A stretch of 12,907 bases of DNA, taken from the NCBI GenBank assembly GCA_040751775.1, contig JBFMGD010000057.1:1-12907 (forward strand), read 5' to 3'. Below the pieces are notes generated by a model. That model was not told where the DNA came from, searched no databases, and was given only the letters and a program-made list of their open reading frames with translations. Numbering within the stretch: position 1 is the first letter of the stretch; every line of letters starts with the position of its first letter. This stretch comes from JBFMGD01 sp040751775. GTDB lineage: Bacteria; Bacillota; Dethiobacteria; DTU022. This document shows, piece after piece, positions 1 to 5,918 of this stretch. The translations under genes and the position numbers were made by a program.

Positions 1-54
1 CTGGAGCGGGTGGAAAATCAAATTATTTGGGGGAACGCGGCCGGTCAGACATAA
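1..54 (+). CDS. C-terminal tail of an upstream gene (partial)
   Basis: Frame 1 is open from the first base and ends at TAA 52-54, giving 17 codons that read LERVENQIIWGNAAGQT. The composition is that of an ordinary protein and the stop falls 57 bases before the next start, so this is probably the end of a gene that begins left of the window. It is too short to assign to a family, and an open stretch this short could occur by chance. Confidence 0.35.
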   Translation: MERVENQIIWGNAAGQT

Positions 55-76
55 TTGAATGAACGGTGCATACTAT
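49..76 (+). promoter_or_regulatory. Possible sigma-E (mother-cell sporulation) promoter
   Basis: CATACTAT at 69-76 matches seven of eight positions of the Bacillus sigma-E -10 consensus CATACAMT. Thirteen bases upstream, ACATAAT at 49-55 matches five of seven positions of the -35 consensus KMATATT. The predicted transcript start near 83 leaves a short leader before the ATG at 112. The match is by eye and the first ten bases overlap the end of the preceding partial reading frame, so this is a suggestion only. Confidence 0.35.
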
Positions 77-111
77 TAAGGTAAAAGTGTACAGGAAAGG
101 GAGGACCTTAA

Positions 112-654
112 ATGCACCGTTTTTTTGTGATTGAGGCCCGGCGATTACTGCCGCTTCTGTTTTTGTTGGTCCTTCTGGTCAGCCTATCCATTTATGACAA
201 TTTTTTTCGCAACGCGGAGCAGCAAGTGATCGTCCCTGATGAAGAAGTAAAAAATGTGCTGACATTTGTTACCGCTGACCGGGGCGAGATGGAGAGTAAC
301 GCTGAATTCCGGGTAGTGGAGACCGCGGCGCAATGGGTTGAGCTGCAGGAGGAACATACCGGAATGCCCGATTACCCGTTTAATGAAGTTTATGAAATGG
401 CCGTGCGGGCGGTAAACGGAGAAATTAGGAACATACAGGTGTTTCCCCAGGAGGACGGTTCGGTACAGGTTCAGGTCAGGGTAAATGTTCAGCCGAACTA
501 CTATCATGTTGTGACCGTGGAACGGGACAAAGTAGCGGCGGTCTCCCGCTGGTTGTTCCTGGATCAAGAAGATCGGATCCTGCAGGAAGTGGTGCTTACC
601 CCGGCCGACGGGGATGAACTGGAGTTGGATGAAGTAGTTGAGGAAACCGACTAA
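112..654 (+). CDS. Membrane-anchored protein of unknown function
   Basis: This 180-residue protein starts at ATG 112 behind a clear GGGAGG ribosome binding site (99-104). A positively charged N-terminus (H2, R3, R10, R11) is followed by one hydrophobic segment, about residues 12-28, and then a soluble, acidic domain, so it is probably anchored with the domain outside the cell. The acidic tail (residues 166-180) is rich in Glu and Asp. Residues 68-145 (VVETAAQWVELQEEHTG, then strands ending YYHVVTVERDK) loosely recall the PrcB_C beta domain found in some protease-complex and sporulation-associated proteins, but this is a weak impression by eye. The possible sigma-E promoter just upstream would suit a sporulation role. 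The gene ends in a hairpin shared with the convergent HAD gene. I do not recognise the family firmly. Confidence 0.8.
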   Translation: MHRFFVIEARRLLPLLFLLVLLVSLSIYDNFFRNAEQQVIVPDEEVKNVLTFVTADRGEMESNAEFRVVETAAQWVELQEEHTGMPDYPFNEVYEMAVRAVNGEIRNIQVFPQEDGSVQVQVRVNVQPNYYHVVTVERDKVAAVSRWLFLDQEDRILQEVVLTPADGDELELDEVVEETD

Positions 655-678
655 CCCAGGCCTTGCCCGGCCGGGTTA
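652..678. terminator. Hairpin between convergent genes, likely bidirectional terminator
   Basis: TAACCC (652-657) and GGCC (659-662) pair with GGCC (669-672) and GGGTTA (673-678), with one bulged A at 658 and a six-base loop. The left arm contains the TAA stop of the 112-654 gene. No T-tract follows on either strand, so it is not a textbook intrinsic terminator, but its position between converging genes fits transcription termination. Confidence 0.4.
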
Positions 679-703
679 GCCGGCACCGGGTTCACCACAT
701 CAT

Positions 704-1429
704 TTACCCGTCGAGAGCTTCGATAAAATCAACCAGGTTTTTTAGGGAACCGCGATATGTACACAGCGGTTCTTCTTCTTTACGCCGGTGGAGCAGGAAG
801 TCATCCACCATGAAGGTGTCCATACCCACCGCGGCGGCGGCTAAATCCTCCTGGACATCGTTGCCGGCCATCAGGCACAGTGCCGGCGGGCAATCGAGTA
901 ATTTTGCTGTTTCCAGGTAGTATTCCAGCTTGGGCTTGCAATAGTGCATATTTTCCACCGTGGTGATTAAATCGAAGTCGTCCCCGGATAAACCGGTCCA
1001 GGCCAGCCGGTGCTCCACCGCAATACGCGGGAAGATCGGGTTTGTCGCCAGGGCCAGTTTCAATCCCTTGCCGCGGGCGGATTCAACGACTGCCCCGGCG
1101 TGCGGTCGTGGGTTGCTGCACGGTTTTAAATGCGGAAACTCAGTCTCGTAAAACCGGTCAAAAACCGGGCGGACCGCCGCGTGGGGTTGTCCGATCCGGC
1201 GGCAGAAGTCGTCAAAAAAGACCGTTTCATTGATCGTTACCGGATCAGCGCTGCGCACCATCGCTCCGGTAGCCCCGAGCAGGTGCGCGGCAAATTGCTC
1301 GGGGGCGGTGTAATCGGTGAAGCTATGCGCAAGGCGTTGCATGTAGACGGCGATAAACCGGTCCATGTCAATTTCGAGCAGGGTGCCGTCGAGGTCGACC
1401 AATAGCGCTTGATAGTGAGGCCGGGGCAC
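704..1429 (-). CDS. HAD-superfamily hydrolase (phosphatase-like, subfamily I)
   Basis: This 241-residue protein has the four HAD motifs. Motif I is DLDGT with nucleophile D12 and D14; motif II is the T of LALATN (T129); motif III is K165 in CKPK; motif IV is GNDVQED with D191 and D195. The helical stretch at about residues 22-105 fits a C1-type cap. The family hydrolyses phosphate esters such as phosphoglycolate or nucleotides, or pyrophosphate (PpaX-like); the substrate cannot be read from sequence. The start is GTG at 1429-1427, three bases after the YlbF-family stop, with an AGGGGA ribosome binding site inside the end of that gene, so it is the third gene of the mnmH operon. It could act as a housekeeping phosphatase unrelated to its neighbours. 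Confidence 0.9.
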   Translation of the reverse strand: MPRPHYQALLVDLDGTLLEIDMDRFIAVYMQRLAHSFTDYTAPEQFAAHLLGATGAMVRSADPVTINETVFFDDFCRRIGQPHAAVRPVFDRFYETEFPHLKPCSNPRPHAGAVVESARGKGLKLALATNPIFPRIAVEHRLAWTGLSGDDFDLITTVENMHYCKPKLEYYLETAKLLDCPPALCLMAGNDVQEDLAAAAVGMDTFMVDDFLLHRRKEEEPLCTYRGSLKNLVDFIEALDG

Positions 1430-1432
1430 GGT

Positions 1433-1819
1433 TTAACTGTCCCCTGCTTCACTGTCTGCTTCGTCGCTTAAACCGAAAAGGTCCGGATCAAAGAGATCGC
1501 CGATCGCTTCAGAGATGATTTTTTGCACATCCTGCAAGAGTACGCCGAGACGGTATTCGGCCTCCAAAAAACGCTTCACGGTGAGATTCATCCCGATAAC
1601 CTGGTAGAGCTTCTCCAGCTTTTCTTCCTGTTCCGGGGCTACCTCCAGCCCTGTTAACTGCTGTTTTTGCAGGTTTAGCTGCATCGTCCTGAAATCAATC
1701 AGCATTTCCCGGGCGGAGGCGTCTTTTTTTAAAACGGCCTGCGCTTCCTGAAAACTTTTATATTCGGGTGAATCTTGCAGCGCTTTCCCCAGGGCATGAA
1801 CGGCATCGTAAGGGTTCAT
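1433..1819 (-). CDS. YlbF/YmcA-family (Com_YlbF) protein
   Basis: A 128-residue, almost wholly helical protein. Features such as the early DSPEYKSFQEAQ segment (residues 17-28), the central FRTMQLNLQKQQL helix (43-55) and the late F84-LEAEYRLG helix match the YlbF/YmcA/YheA family. In B. subtilis YlbF (RicF) and YmcA (RicA) work with YaaT (RicT) as a complex that steers RNase Y mRNA processing and influences competence, biofilm and sporulation. The B. subtilis Ric complex carries iron-sulphur clusters held by cysteines; this protein has no cysteine at all, so it is more likely a YheA-type or structural homologue than a cluster-binding RicF. Its ATG overlaps the mnmH stop (ATGA), implying translational coupling. 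The C-terminal tail is acidic and probably disordered. Confidence 0.85.
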   Translation of the reverse strand: MNPYDAVHALGKALQDSPEYKSFQEAQAVLKKDASAREMLIDFRTMQLNLQKQQLTGLEVAPEQEEKLEKLYQVIGMNLTVKRFLEAEYRLGVLLQDVQKIISEAIGDLFDPDLFGLSDEADSEAGDS

Positions 1820-2907
1820 TTAACCAGTACTCCTTTCTCCCGGGTTGTCTCCCGGCAGGCGTGATTTAGTTTATCGATCAGAGCGGCGGTCTGCTCCACC
1901 GCGCGGTGCATGTCGGCGGTATCGATTTCGGCCGCGAAATCATAGCGGCCCGGCTTGGCGTCGCCGTAAAGACGGTCATAGTAGTCCCGGCAGAGAATTT
2001 CCGCTACGCTATGGTATTCTCCTTGATCCAACCGGGTCAAGAGGTGCTCTGTTTTGGCCGGACCGAGGCGCCGGCGCAGTGATTCGACCGCATGCCGGAT
2101 CTGCTCCAGTTCCGGTCCGCTTAAAGACGGGGGGAGATATTCTTCGACAATGCGCCGCACCCGGTCCGCCAGGGAGGCGGTTAACAGCAGGTGGCTGCCG
2201 TTTTCCATGGCCCGCACCAGGAAACCCGGCAAGTGCACGTTGCCGATGCGGCGGCCTTCTCCTTCAGCGACGAGGTATGGAGTACCGTGAAAACGGTCCA
2301 GCTCATGCAGCAGCAGCGTTTCAAAATCCTTTTGCGAGCGCTGCTGCCCCAGGCCGACAGAGCCGAACACTGAGCCGCGGTGGCGTGCCAGGCCTTCCAG
2401 GTCCAGCGCCGGGTAGCCGCGCCGGATCAGCTCCTCGATCACCTCTGTTTTGCCGACACCGGTCAGGCCGTGCAGCACGAGCATTTTGCTTTCCAGGCGG
2501 TAACTCTCCAGGCGCAGGTGATTGTAGCGGCGATAGGCCCGGTAGCCGCCCTTCAGGCGCAGGGCGGGAATTCCCACTAGCCCGAGAATCTGGCAGAGGC
2601 TTAAGGAGCGCAGGCCGCCCCGCCAGCAGTAGAGCAGCGCTGTTTTATCTCCGGCGGCGGCGGCAACCCGCTCAACCAGGGCCGGCAGTTTTGGCGCCAC
2701 CAGCGCCAGGGCGGCCCGCCGCGCGGCGGCTTCACCGGCCTGGCGGTAGAGCAGGCCCAGCGCGTGGCGCTGATCATCGTCAAGCAGAGGAATGTTCACA
2801 GCGCCGGGGATCGATGCCTCGCTGTACTCGGCGGGGGAGCGCACGTCTATCAGCGACAGGTCATCCCGCCGCAGTGCTTCTTCTACAACCAGTTCGATCG
2901 AACCCAT
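1816..2907 (-). CDS. mnmH: tRNA 2-selenouridine synthase MnmH (SelU)
   Basis: This 363-residue protein joins an N-terminal rhodanese domain (about residues 5-125) to a P-loop domain (about 140-350), the layout of MnmH/SelU/YbbB. The enzyme replaces sulphur by selenium in the wobble 2-thiouridine of tRNAs for Lys, Glu and Gln, using selenophosphate, through a geranylated intermediate. Visible markers are IDVRSPAEY at 20-28, the catalytic-loop YCWRGGLRS with C94, and the Walker A motif GLTGVGKT at 147-154. The length matches the family (about 350-370). ATG 2907-2905 is preceded by AGGAGG at 2924-2919. It is the first gene of a three-gene operon with its own promoter. Its presence implies that selD (selenophosphate synthetase) lies elsewhere in the genome; without selD, geranylation alone is conceivable. 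Confidence 0.95.
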   Translation of the reverse strand: MGSIELVVEEALRRDDLSLIDVRSPAEYSEASIPGAVNIPLLDDDQRHALGLLYRQAGEAAARRAALALVAPKLPALVERVAAAAGDKTALLYCWRGGLRSLSLCQILGLVGIPALRLKGGYRAYRRYNHLRLESYRLESKMLVLHGLTGVGKTEVIEELIRRGYPALDLEGLARHRGSVFGSVGLGQQRSQKDFETLLLHELDRFHGTPYLVAEGEGRRIGNVHLPGFLVRAMENGSHLLLTASLADRVRRIVEEYLPPSLSGPELEQIRHAVESLRRRLGPAKTEHLLTRLDQGEYHSVAEILCRDYYDRLYGDAKPGRYDFAAEIDTADMHRAVEQTAALIDKLNHACRETTREKGVLVK

Positions 2908-2937
2908 TGCCCTGAATACCTCCTCTTAGATTAATTT

Positions 2938-2967
2938 ATTATAGCTTATTATTATCAGGCCGTGCAA
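2938..2967 (-). promoter_or_regulatory. Sigma-A-type promoter of the mnmH operon
   Basis: Read on the minus strand, TTGCAC (2967-2962) and a perfect TATAAT (2943-2938) are separated by 18 bases. Transcription would start near 2931, ahead of the AGGAGG at 2924-2919 and the mnmH ATG at 2907. The surrounding AT-rich tract stands out in an otherwise GC-rich region. Confidence 0.6.
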
Positions 2968-2985
2968 GGCGGCCGGAATGATGAT

Positions 2986-3011
2986 TGATTAAGCCTCAGG
3001 CGGACTAATCA
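2986..3011. repeat. Inverted repeat in the mnmH/HIT divergent spacer
   Basis: TGATTA (2986-2991) is the exact complement of TAATCA (3006-3011), and a shorter GCC/GGC pair (2993-2995 and 2999-3001) nests inside. It lies about 20 bases upstream of the mnmH -35 element and about 105 bases upstream of the HIT -35 element. It could be a protein-binding site or the end of an RNA structure; no T-tract supports termination. The arms are short enough to be coincidental. Confidence 0.3.
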
Positions 3012-3116
3012 GTTTTATCCGCTTAAAATTTTTTCCGTTGAAAGGTATAACTGGACCCTGTGCCGAAGTATTCTCACCGGGTCACAGTAAGACTGCGGGC
3101 AGCTTAGAAAGCTTGC

Positions 3117-3145
3117 TTCTCAAGGCCGGTCTGCTGTGTTATAAT
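3117..3145 (+). promoter_or_regulatory. Sigma-A promoter for the HIT gene group
   Basis: A perfect TATAAT at 3140-3145 is preceded by TGT, making an extended -10 element (TG at 3137-3138). TTCTCA at 3117-3122 lies 17 bases upstream as a four-of-six -35 match. Transcription would start near 3152, about 20 bases before the GGGAGGAG ribosome binding site of the HIT gene. The extended -10 compensates for the weak -35. Confidence 0.65.
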
Positions 3146-3185
3146 ATTACAAGATTTTTCATATTAACCGGCGGGAGGAGAAGGG

Positions 3186-3548
3186 ATGGCCTCTGATTGC
3201 ATTTTTTGTAAGATCATCAATAAAGAGATGGATGCGGATATTGTCTACGAGGATAAAGAAATAGTTGCGTTTAAAGATATTTATCCTGCCGCTCCAGTCC
3301 ATCTGCTGGTGGTGCCGCGCAAGCATATCCCCACCCTTACAGATCTTAACGAAGACGATGCAACCTTAATCGGGCGCCTGCACCTCGTAATCAATGACCT
3401 GGCTCGCGCTTTCAAACTCGATAAAAAAGGTTTCCGTGTGGTAATTAACTGTGGGAAAGATGCCGGTCAGGCGGTGTTTCACCTGCATCTCCACCTCTTA
3501 GGAGGAAGACCTTTATTGCAAACCATTGCCAAAGGCCGGGGTATTTGA
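3186..3548 (+). CDS. HIT-family nucleotide-binding hydrolase (HinT-like)
   Basis: This 120-residue protein carries the histidine triad HLHLHL with H99, H101 and H103, the site that hydrolyses adenosine phosphoramidates and related nucleotide conjugates. An N-terminal CIFCKI (C5, C8) is the usual zinc-knuckle start of this branch, and VVPRKHIPTL (42-51) is a standard family segment. It is slightly longer than the typical 113-117 residues. ATG 3186 follows a strong GGGAGGAG ribosome binding site and an extended -10 promoter. HIT genes next to rpsU-yqeY are common in Clostridia, which supports co-transcription with the next two genes, although a 65-base gap leaves room for a separate rpsU promoter. 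It is expected to be cytoplasmic and dimeric. Confidence 0.95.
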   Translation: MASDCIFCKIINKEMDADIVYEDKEIVAFKDIYPAAPVHLLVVPRKHIPTLTDLNEDDATLIGRLHLVINDLARAFKLDKKGFRVVINCGKDAGQAVFHLHLHLLGGRPLLQTIAKGRGI

Positions 3549-3613
3549 AATCTGCGATTATAACCTGAAATTATTTTCGGCAACGGTTTGTCTTTGGAGA
3601 GGGGGGAAATATA

Positions 3614-3790
3614 TTGGCAGAAGTCAAGGTCGGTAAAAACGAAACACTGGATAAGGCCCTGAAAAGGTTTAAAAAACAGTGCGCCCGTACCGGCATTTTA
3701 TCGGAAGTGCGCCGGCGGGAGCATTATGAGAAACCCAGCGTGCGCCGTAAAAAGAAAGCTGAGGCTGCACGGAAGAGGCGTTTCTACTAG
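3614..3790 (+). CDS. rpsU: 30S ribosomal protein S21
   Basis: A 58-residue basic protein beginning (M)AEVKVGKNETLDKALKRF and ending AARKRRFY, an unmistakable S21. It has the usual length (57-60) and the usual KPSVRRKKK stretch at residues 40-48, which binds 16S rRNA near the anti-Shine-Dalgarno region. The start is TTG at 3614, placed by the conserved AEV start and the GAGAGGGGGG ribosome binding site at 3597-3606; a minimum-length or ATG-only gene search would miss it. It sits 65 bases after the HIT gene and 11 before yqeY. A weak promoter-like pair, TTGAAA at 3545 and AATTAT at 3569, lies in the gap, but I do not rely on it. The S21-YqeY pairing is conserved across Firmicutes. Confidence 0.95.
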   Translation: MAEVKVGKNETLDKALKRFKKQCARTGILSEVRRREHYEKPSVRRKKKAEAARKRRFY

Positions 3791-3801
3791 GGGGGATTTC
3801 C

Positions 3802-4245
3802 GTGTCTTTGGAAGACAAGCTGGTTGAAGACCAGTTACAAGCCACCAAGGCTAAGGAACGCTTCCGCCTGACGGTAATCCGCATGCTCAGGGCCGAGTTA
3901 AAAAACGCTTCTATCGCTAAAAGAGGGCCTCTGGATCCCGATGAAGAACTCACGGTTCTGTCGAGGGAAGTGAAGCGCCGGCAGGAGGCTCTCAAAGACT
4001 ATGAACGGGCTAACCGGCCTGAACTCCTGGAGGGGCTGCAGCAGGAAATTGCCCTGCTGCAGGGATATCTTCCCGCCCGGCTGACCGAGCCGGAGCTGGA
4101 AGCGCTGATTGATCAGGCTTTACGTGAAACTGGCGCGGCCTCCCGGAGCGACCTGGGAAAAGTAATGGGTTGGCTCATGCCCAAAGTGAAGGGTAAGGCC
4201 GACGGCGCTGTCTTGCGCCGGGCTGTGGAAAACAAGCTTCAATAA
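3802..4245 (+). CDS. yqeY: GatB/YqeY-domain protein
   Basis: This 147-residue, highly helical protein belongs to the YqeY family, which resembles the tRNA-binding tail domain of the GatB subunit of the Asp/Glu-tRNA amidotransferase. Family hallmarks are LRMLRAELKNA-like residues 26-37, EVKRRQEAL at 56-64, LQGYLP at 86-91 and the C-terminal LGKVMGWLMPKVKGKADG. The molecular role is not settled; a tRNA-related function is inferred from the GatB similarity. The GTG start at 3802 follows a GGGGG ribosome binding site at 3790-3795, and the gene lies 11 bases after rpsU. A stem-loop terminator begins at its stop codon and closes the transcription unit. Confidence 0.95.
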   Translation: MSLEDKLVEDQLQATKAKERFRLTVIRMLRAELKNASIAKRGPLDPDEELTVLSREVKRRQEALKDYERANRPELLEGLQQEIALLQGYLPARLTEPELEALIDQALRETGAASRSDLGKVMGWLMPKVKGKADGAVLRRAVENKLQ

Positions 4246-4269
4246 CCCGGTTAACCAGCCGGGTTTTTT
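4244..4269 (+). terminator. Intrinsic terminator after yqeY
   Basis: AACCCGG (4244-4250) pairs with CCGGGTT (4259-4265) across an eight-base loop, and a run of six T (4264-4269) follows. The left arm overlaps the last two bases of the yqeY TAA. This ends the HIT-rpsU-yqeY unit. Confidence 0.85.
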
Positions 4270-4348
4270 CAGGTAACAGTAAGTGCTCCACTTCGCTCCA
4301 GGAAATAGATCCGACCCGGTGGTTGGAGTTCGCCTTGCCGTGTCTTGC

Positions 4349-4379
4349 GTAAGGGCAAAGCCGGCTGTTCTTGCCTTAC
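4349..4379. repeat. Imperfect inverted repeat upstream of nfeD
   Basis: GTAAGGGCAA (4349-4358) pairs with TTGCCTTAC (4371-4379) with one extra G, around a 12-base loop. It sits 23 bases before the nfeD ribosome binding site at 4403. No T-tract follows, so termination is unlikely; an operator or a leader hairpin for nfeD is possible. I see no convincing sigma-A promoter in 4270-4402, so the nfeD promoter remains unplaced. Confidence 0.4.
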
Positions 4380-4415
4380 AGTTTGCAGTTCAGACAGAAA
4401 TGGGGAGGCTAGATT

Positions 4416-5732
4416 GTGCGAAGAGCCATTAGACTGGCCGGATGGTGTTTATTGGTCCTGACCGGGTTGTTTTTTACAGCAGTAACCGCGGGTACTGCCG
4501 GAAGCGGTCCGGTTGTGGCGGTGATTCCAATCCACGGCACGATTGATCCCGGTATGACCAATTTCGTGCGGCACTCTCTACAAGAAGCTCAGGAGGCCGG
4601 TGCCGTGGCTGTTATCCTGGAGTTGGACACTCCGGGAGGCTATCTTGATTCGGCGGAAGCGATCCGGCGCCATATGGATGATTTCCCCGGGCCGATTTAT
4701 GCCCTGGTTCGGCCCCGGGCCATTTCCGCGGGGGCCTACCTGGCCCTGGCGGCTGAGGAAATCTATATGGTTCCCGGCGCGACCATGGGCGCGGCAGAAC
4801 CGCGCAGCCTCGGCGGTGAAACCGATGAGAAAATTCTCTCTTACTGGGAAACGGAGATGAAGGGGGTAGCCGAACGCCGGGGCCGTGACCCGCAAATTGC
4901 CGCCGCCATGGTGCGCAAAGAGCTTGCGGTGCCGGGTGTCGTGGAAAAAGGAACCCTGCTCACCCTGACCTACAGTGAAGCGCTGGCCACCGGCTACAGC
5001 GAGGGGACCGTGGAAAGTAAAACCGAGTTGCTGCAGCTGCTCGGGCTGTCCGGTGCGAACCTCGTTGATTACAGCCCCGATTTTACCGACCGCCTGGTCA
5101 GTTGGACTACGAACCCGGTTATCGCCACGATCCTGCTGGTAATCGGTATCGGGGGGCTGGTCCTGGAGGTATTTACCGCCGGGTTTGGGGCGGCCGGGCT
5201 TTTTAGCCTGCTGGCCTTCGCCCTTTATTTCGGGGGGCATATCGCCGCCGGTTTGGCCGAGTACTGGGTTGTTTTTCTCTTTATTTTCGGGGTGGTGATG
5301 ATGGTGGTGGAGGCGTTTATCCCCGGCTTCGGGGTATTCGGGATCGCCGGGCTGGCCGCTACGGTTACATCGATTGTTTTGGCCGCGGCCTCGGTGAAGA
5401 CCGGTTTAATTATGCTCGCCGTTTCGCTGGTCCTGGCCGGCGCTTTATCCACCCTGGCTTTTCGCTTTTTCGCCCGCCGCGGCGCCTTGCGCCATATTAT
5501 CCTCTCGGATGAAGAGAGGGCTGAACTGGGTTACGTGGCGCCGGCCGACCAGAAAGGCCTGCTCGGCCTGGAAGGAGTTTCGCTAACCCCGTTGCGTCCG
5601 GCCGGGGCGGCGAAAATTGACGGCCGGCGGGTGGACGTGGTCAGCGAAGGCGGCTTTATCGCGGCCGGGGAGCCGGTTAAAGTGGTTTATGTAGAAGGAG
5701 TGCGGGTCGTGGTCCGGCCAAGTGAGAAGTGA
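4416..5732 (+). CDS. nfeD: NfeD-family membrane protease (ClpP-class serine protease plus NfeD domain)
   Basis: A 438-residue protein of the long NfeD type. It has a signal or anchor segment (8-28), a ClpP/SppA-like protease domain (about 33-225) with LELDTPGG (68-75) and nucleophile S104 in AISAGAY, then four to five membrane segments between about 234 and 350, and a C-terminal OB-fold NfeD domain (about 375-434). By comparison with the archaeal 1510-N protease, K139 in DEKI is the likely catalytic lysine. The family cleaves membrane-associated hydrophobic peptides and is nearly always paired with an SPFH protein, here floA 186 bases downstream. The GTG start at 4416 follows GGGGAGG at 4402-4408. 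The last codons and the TGA stop lie inside a seven-base tandem repeat, so the native C-terminus may have been altered. Confidence 0.95.
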   Translation: MRRAIRLAGWCLLVLTGLFFTAVTAGTAGSGPVVAVIPIHGTIDPGMTNFVRHSLQEAQEAGAVAVILELDTPGGYLDSAEAIRRHMDDFPGPIYALVRPRAISAGAYLALAAEEIYMVPGATMGAAEPRSLGGETDEKILSYWETEMKGVAERRGRDPQIAAAMVRKELAVPGVVEKGTLLTLTYSEALATGYSEGTVESKTELLQLLGLSGANLVDYSPDFTDRLVSWTTNPVIATILLVIGIGGLVLEVFTAGFGAAGLFSLLAFALYFGGHIAAGLAEYWVVFLFIFGVVMMVVEAFIPGFGVFGIAGLAATVTSIVLAAASVKTGLIMLAVSLVLAGALSTLAFRFFARRGALRHIILSDEERAELGYVAPADQKGLLGLEGVSLTPLRPAGAAKIDGRRVDVVSEGGFIAAGEPVKVVYVEGVRVVVRPSEK

Positions 5733-5756
5733 GATGTGAGAAGTGGGAAGTGGGAA
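5722..5756 (+). repeat. Five-copy heptanucleotide tandem repeat across the nfeD stop
   Basis: Five adjacent seven-base units are present: GTGAGAA (5722), GTGAGAT (5729), GTGAGAA (5736), GTGGGAA (5743) and GTGGGAA (5750). The first unit and part of the second encode the last residues of NfeD (S, E, K) and its TGA at 5730-5732. The rest of the nfeD-floA spacer (5757-5918) continues purine-rich and contains no gene I can support. Confidence 0.9.
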
Positions 5757-5918
5757 TATGTCAGGACAGGCATGCCGTGCCCTCCTGGAAGTTGGAGTAT
5801 GGATGTTGGGAATTAGAAAAACTTAGGGGCATCAGGCACTCAACTAATTGTGTGCTTGACCGTGCCCATAGGCGAATAACGTTGGGTAGTTGTTGTATAA
5901 TTTTAAGGAGGTTTAAAA

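Noticed and set aside
1845..2915. Long plus-strand open frame (356 codons) antisense to mnmH
   Set aside because: Arg/Pro/Ala/Gly-rich shadow of a GC-rich gene whose minus-strand product has clear MnmH motifs; no ribosome binding site or recognisable domain.
3054..3087. GACCC/GGGTC and CTGTG/CACAG pairs in the mnmH-HIT spacer as an RNA element
   Set aside because: The two five-base pairings cross and share bases, so they cannot form one simple hairpin; no known riboswitch or T-box features are present.
4578..5240. Minus-strand open frame opposite nfeD
   Set aside because: Shadow frame inside a well-supported NfeD coding region.
5896..5901. TATAAT just before floA as its promoter
   Set aside because: The start would fall inside the AAGGAGG ribosome binding site at 5905-5911, and no -35 lies at the right distance (TTGACC at 5856 is 34 bases away).
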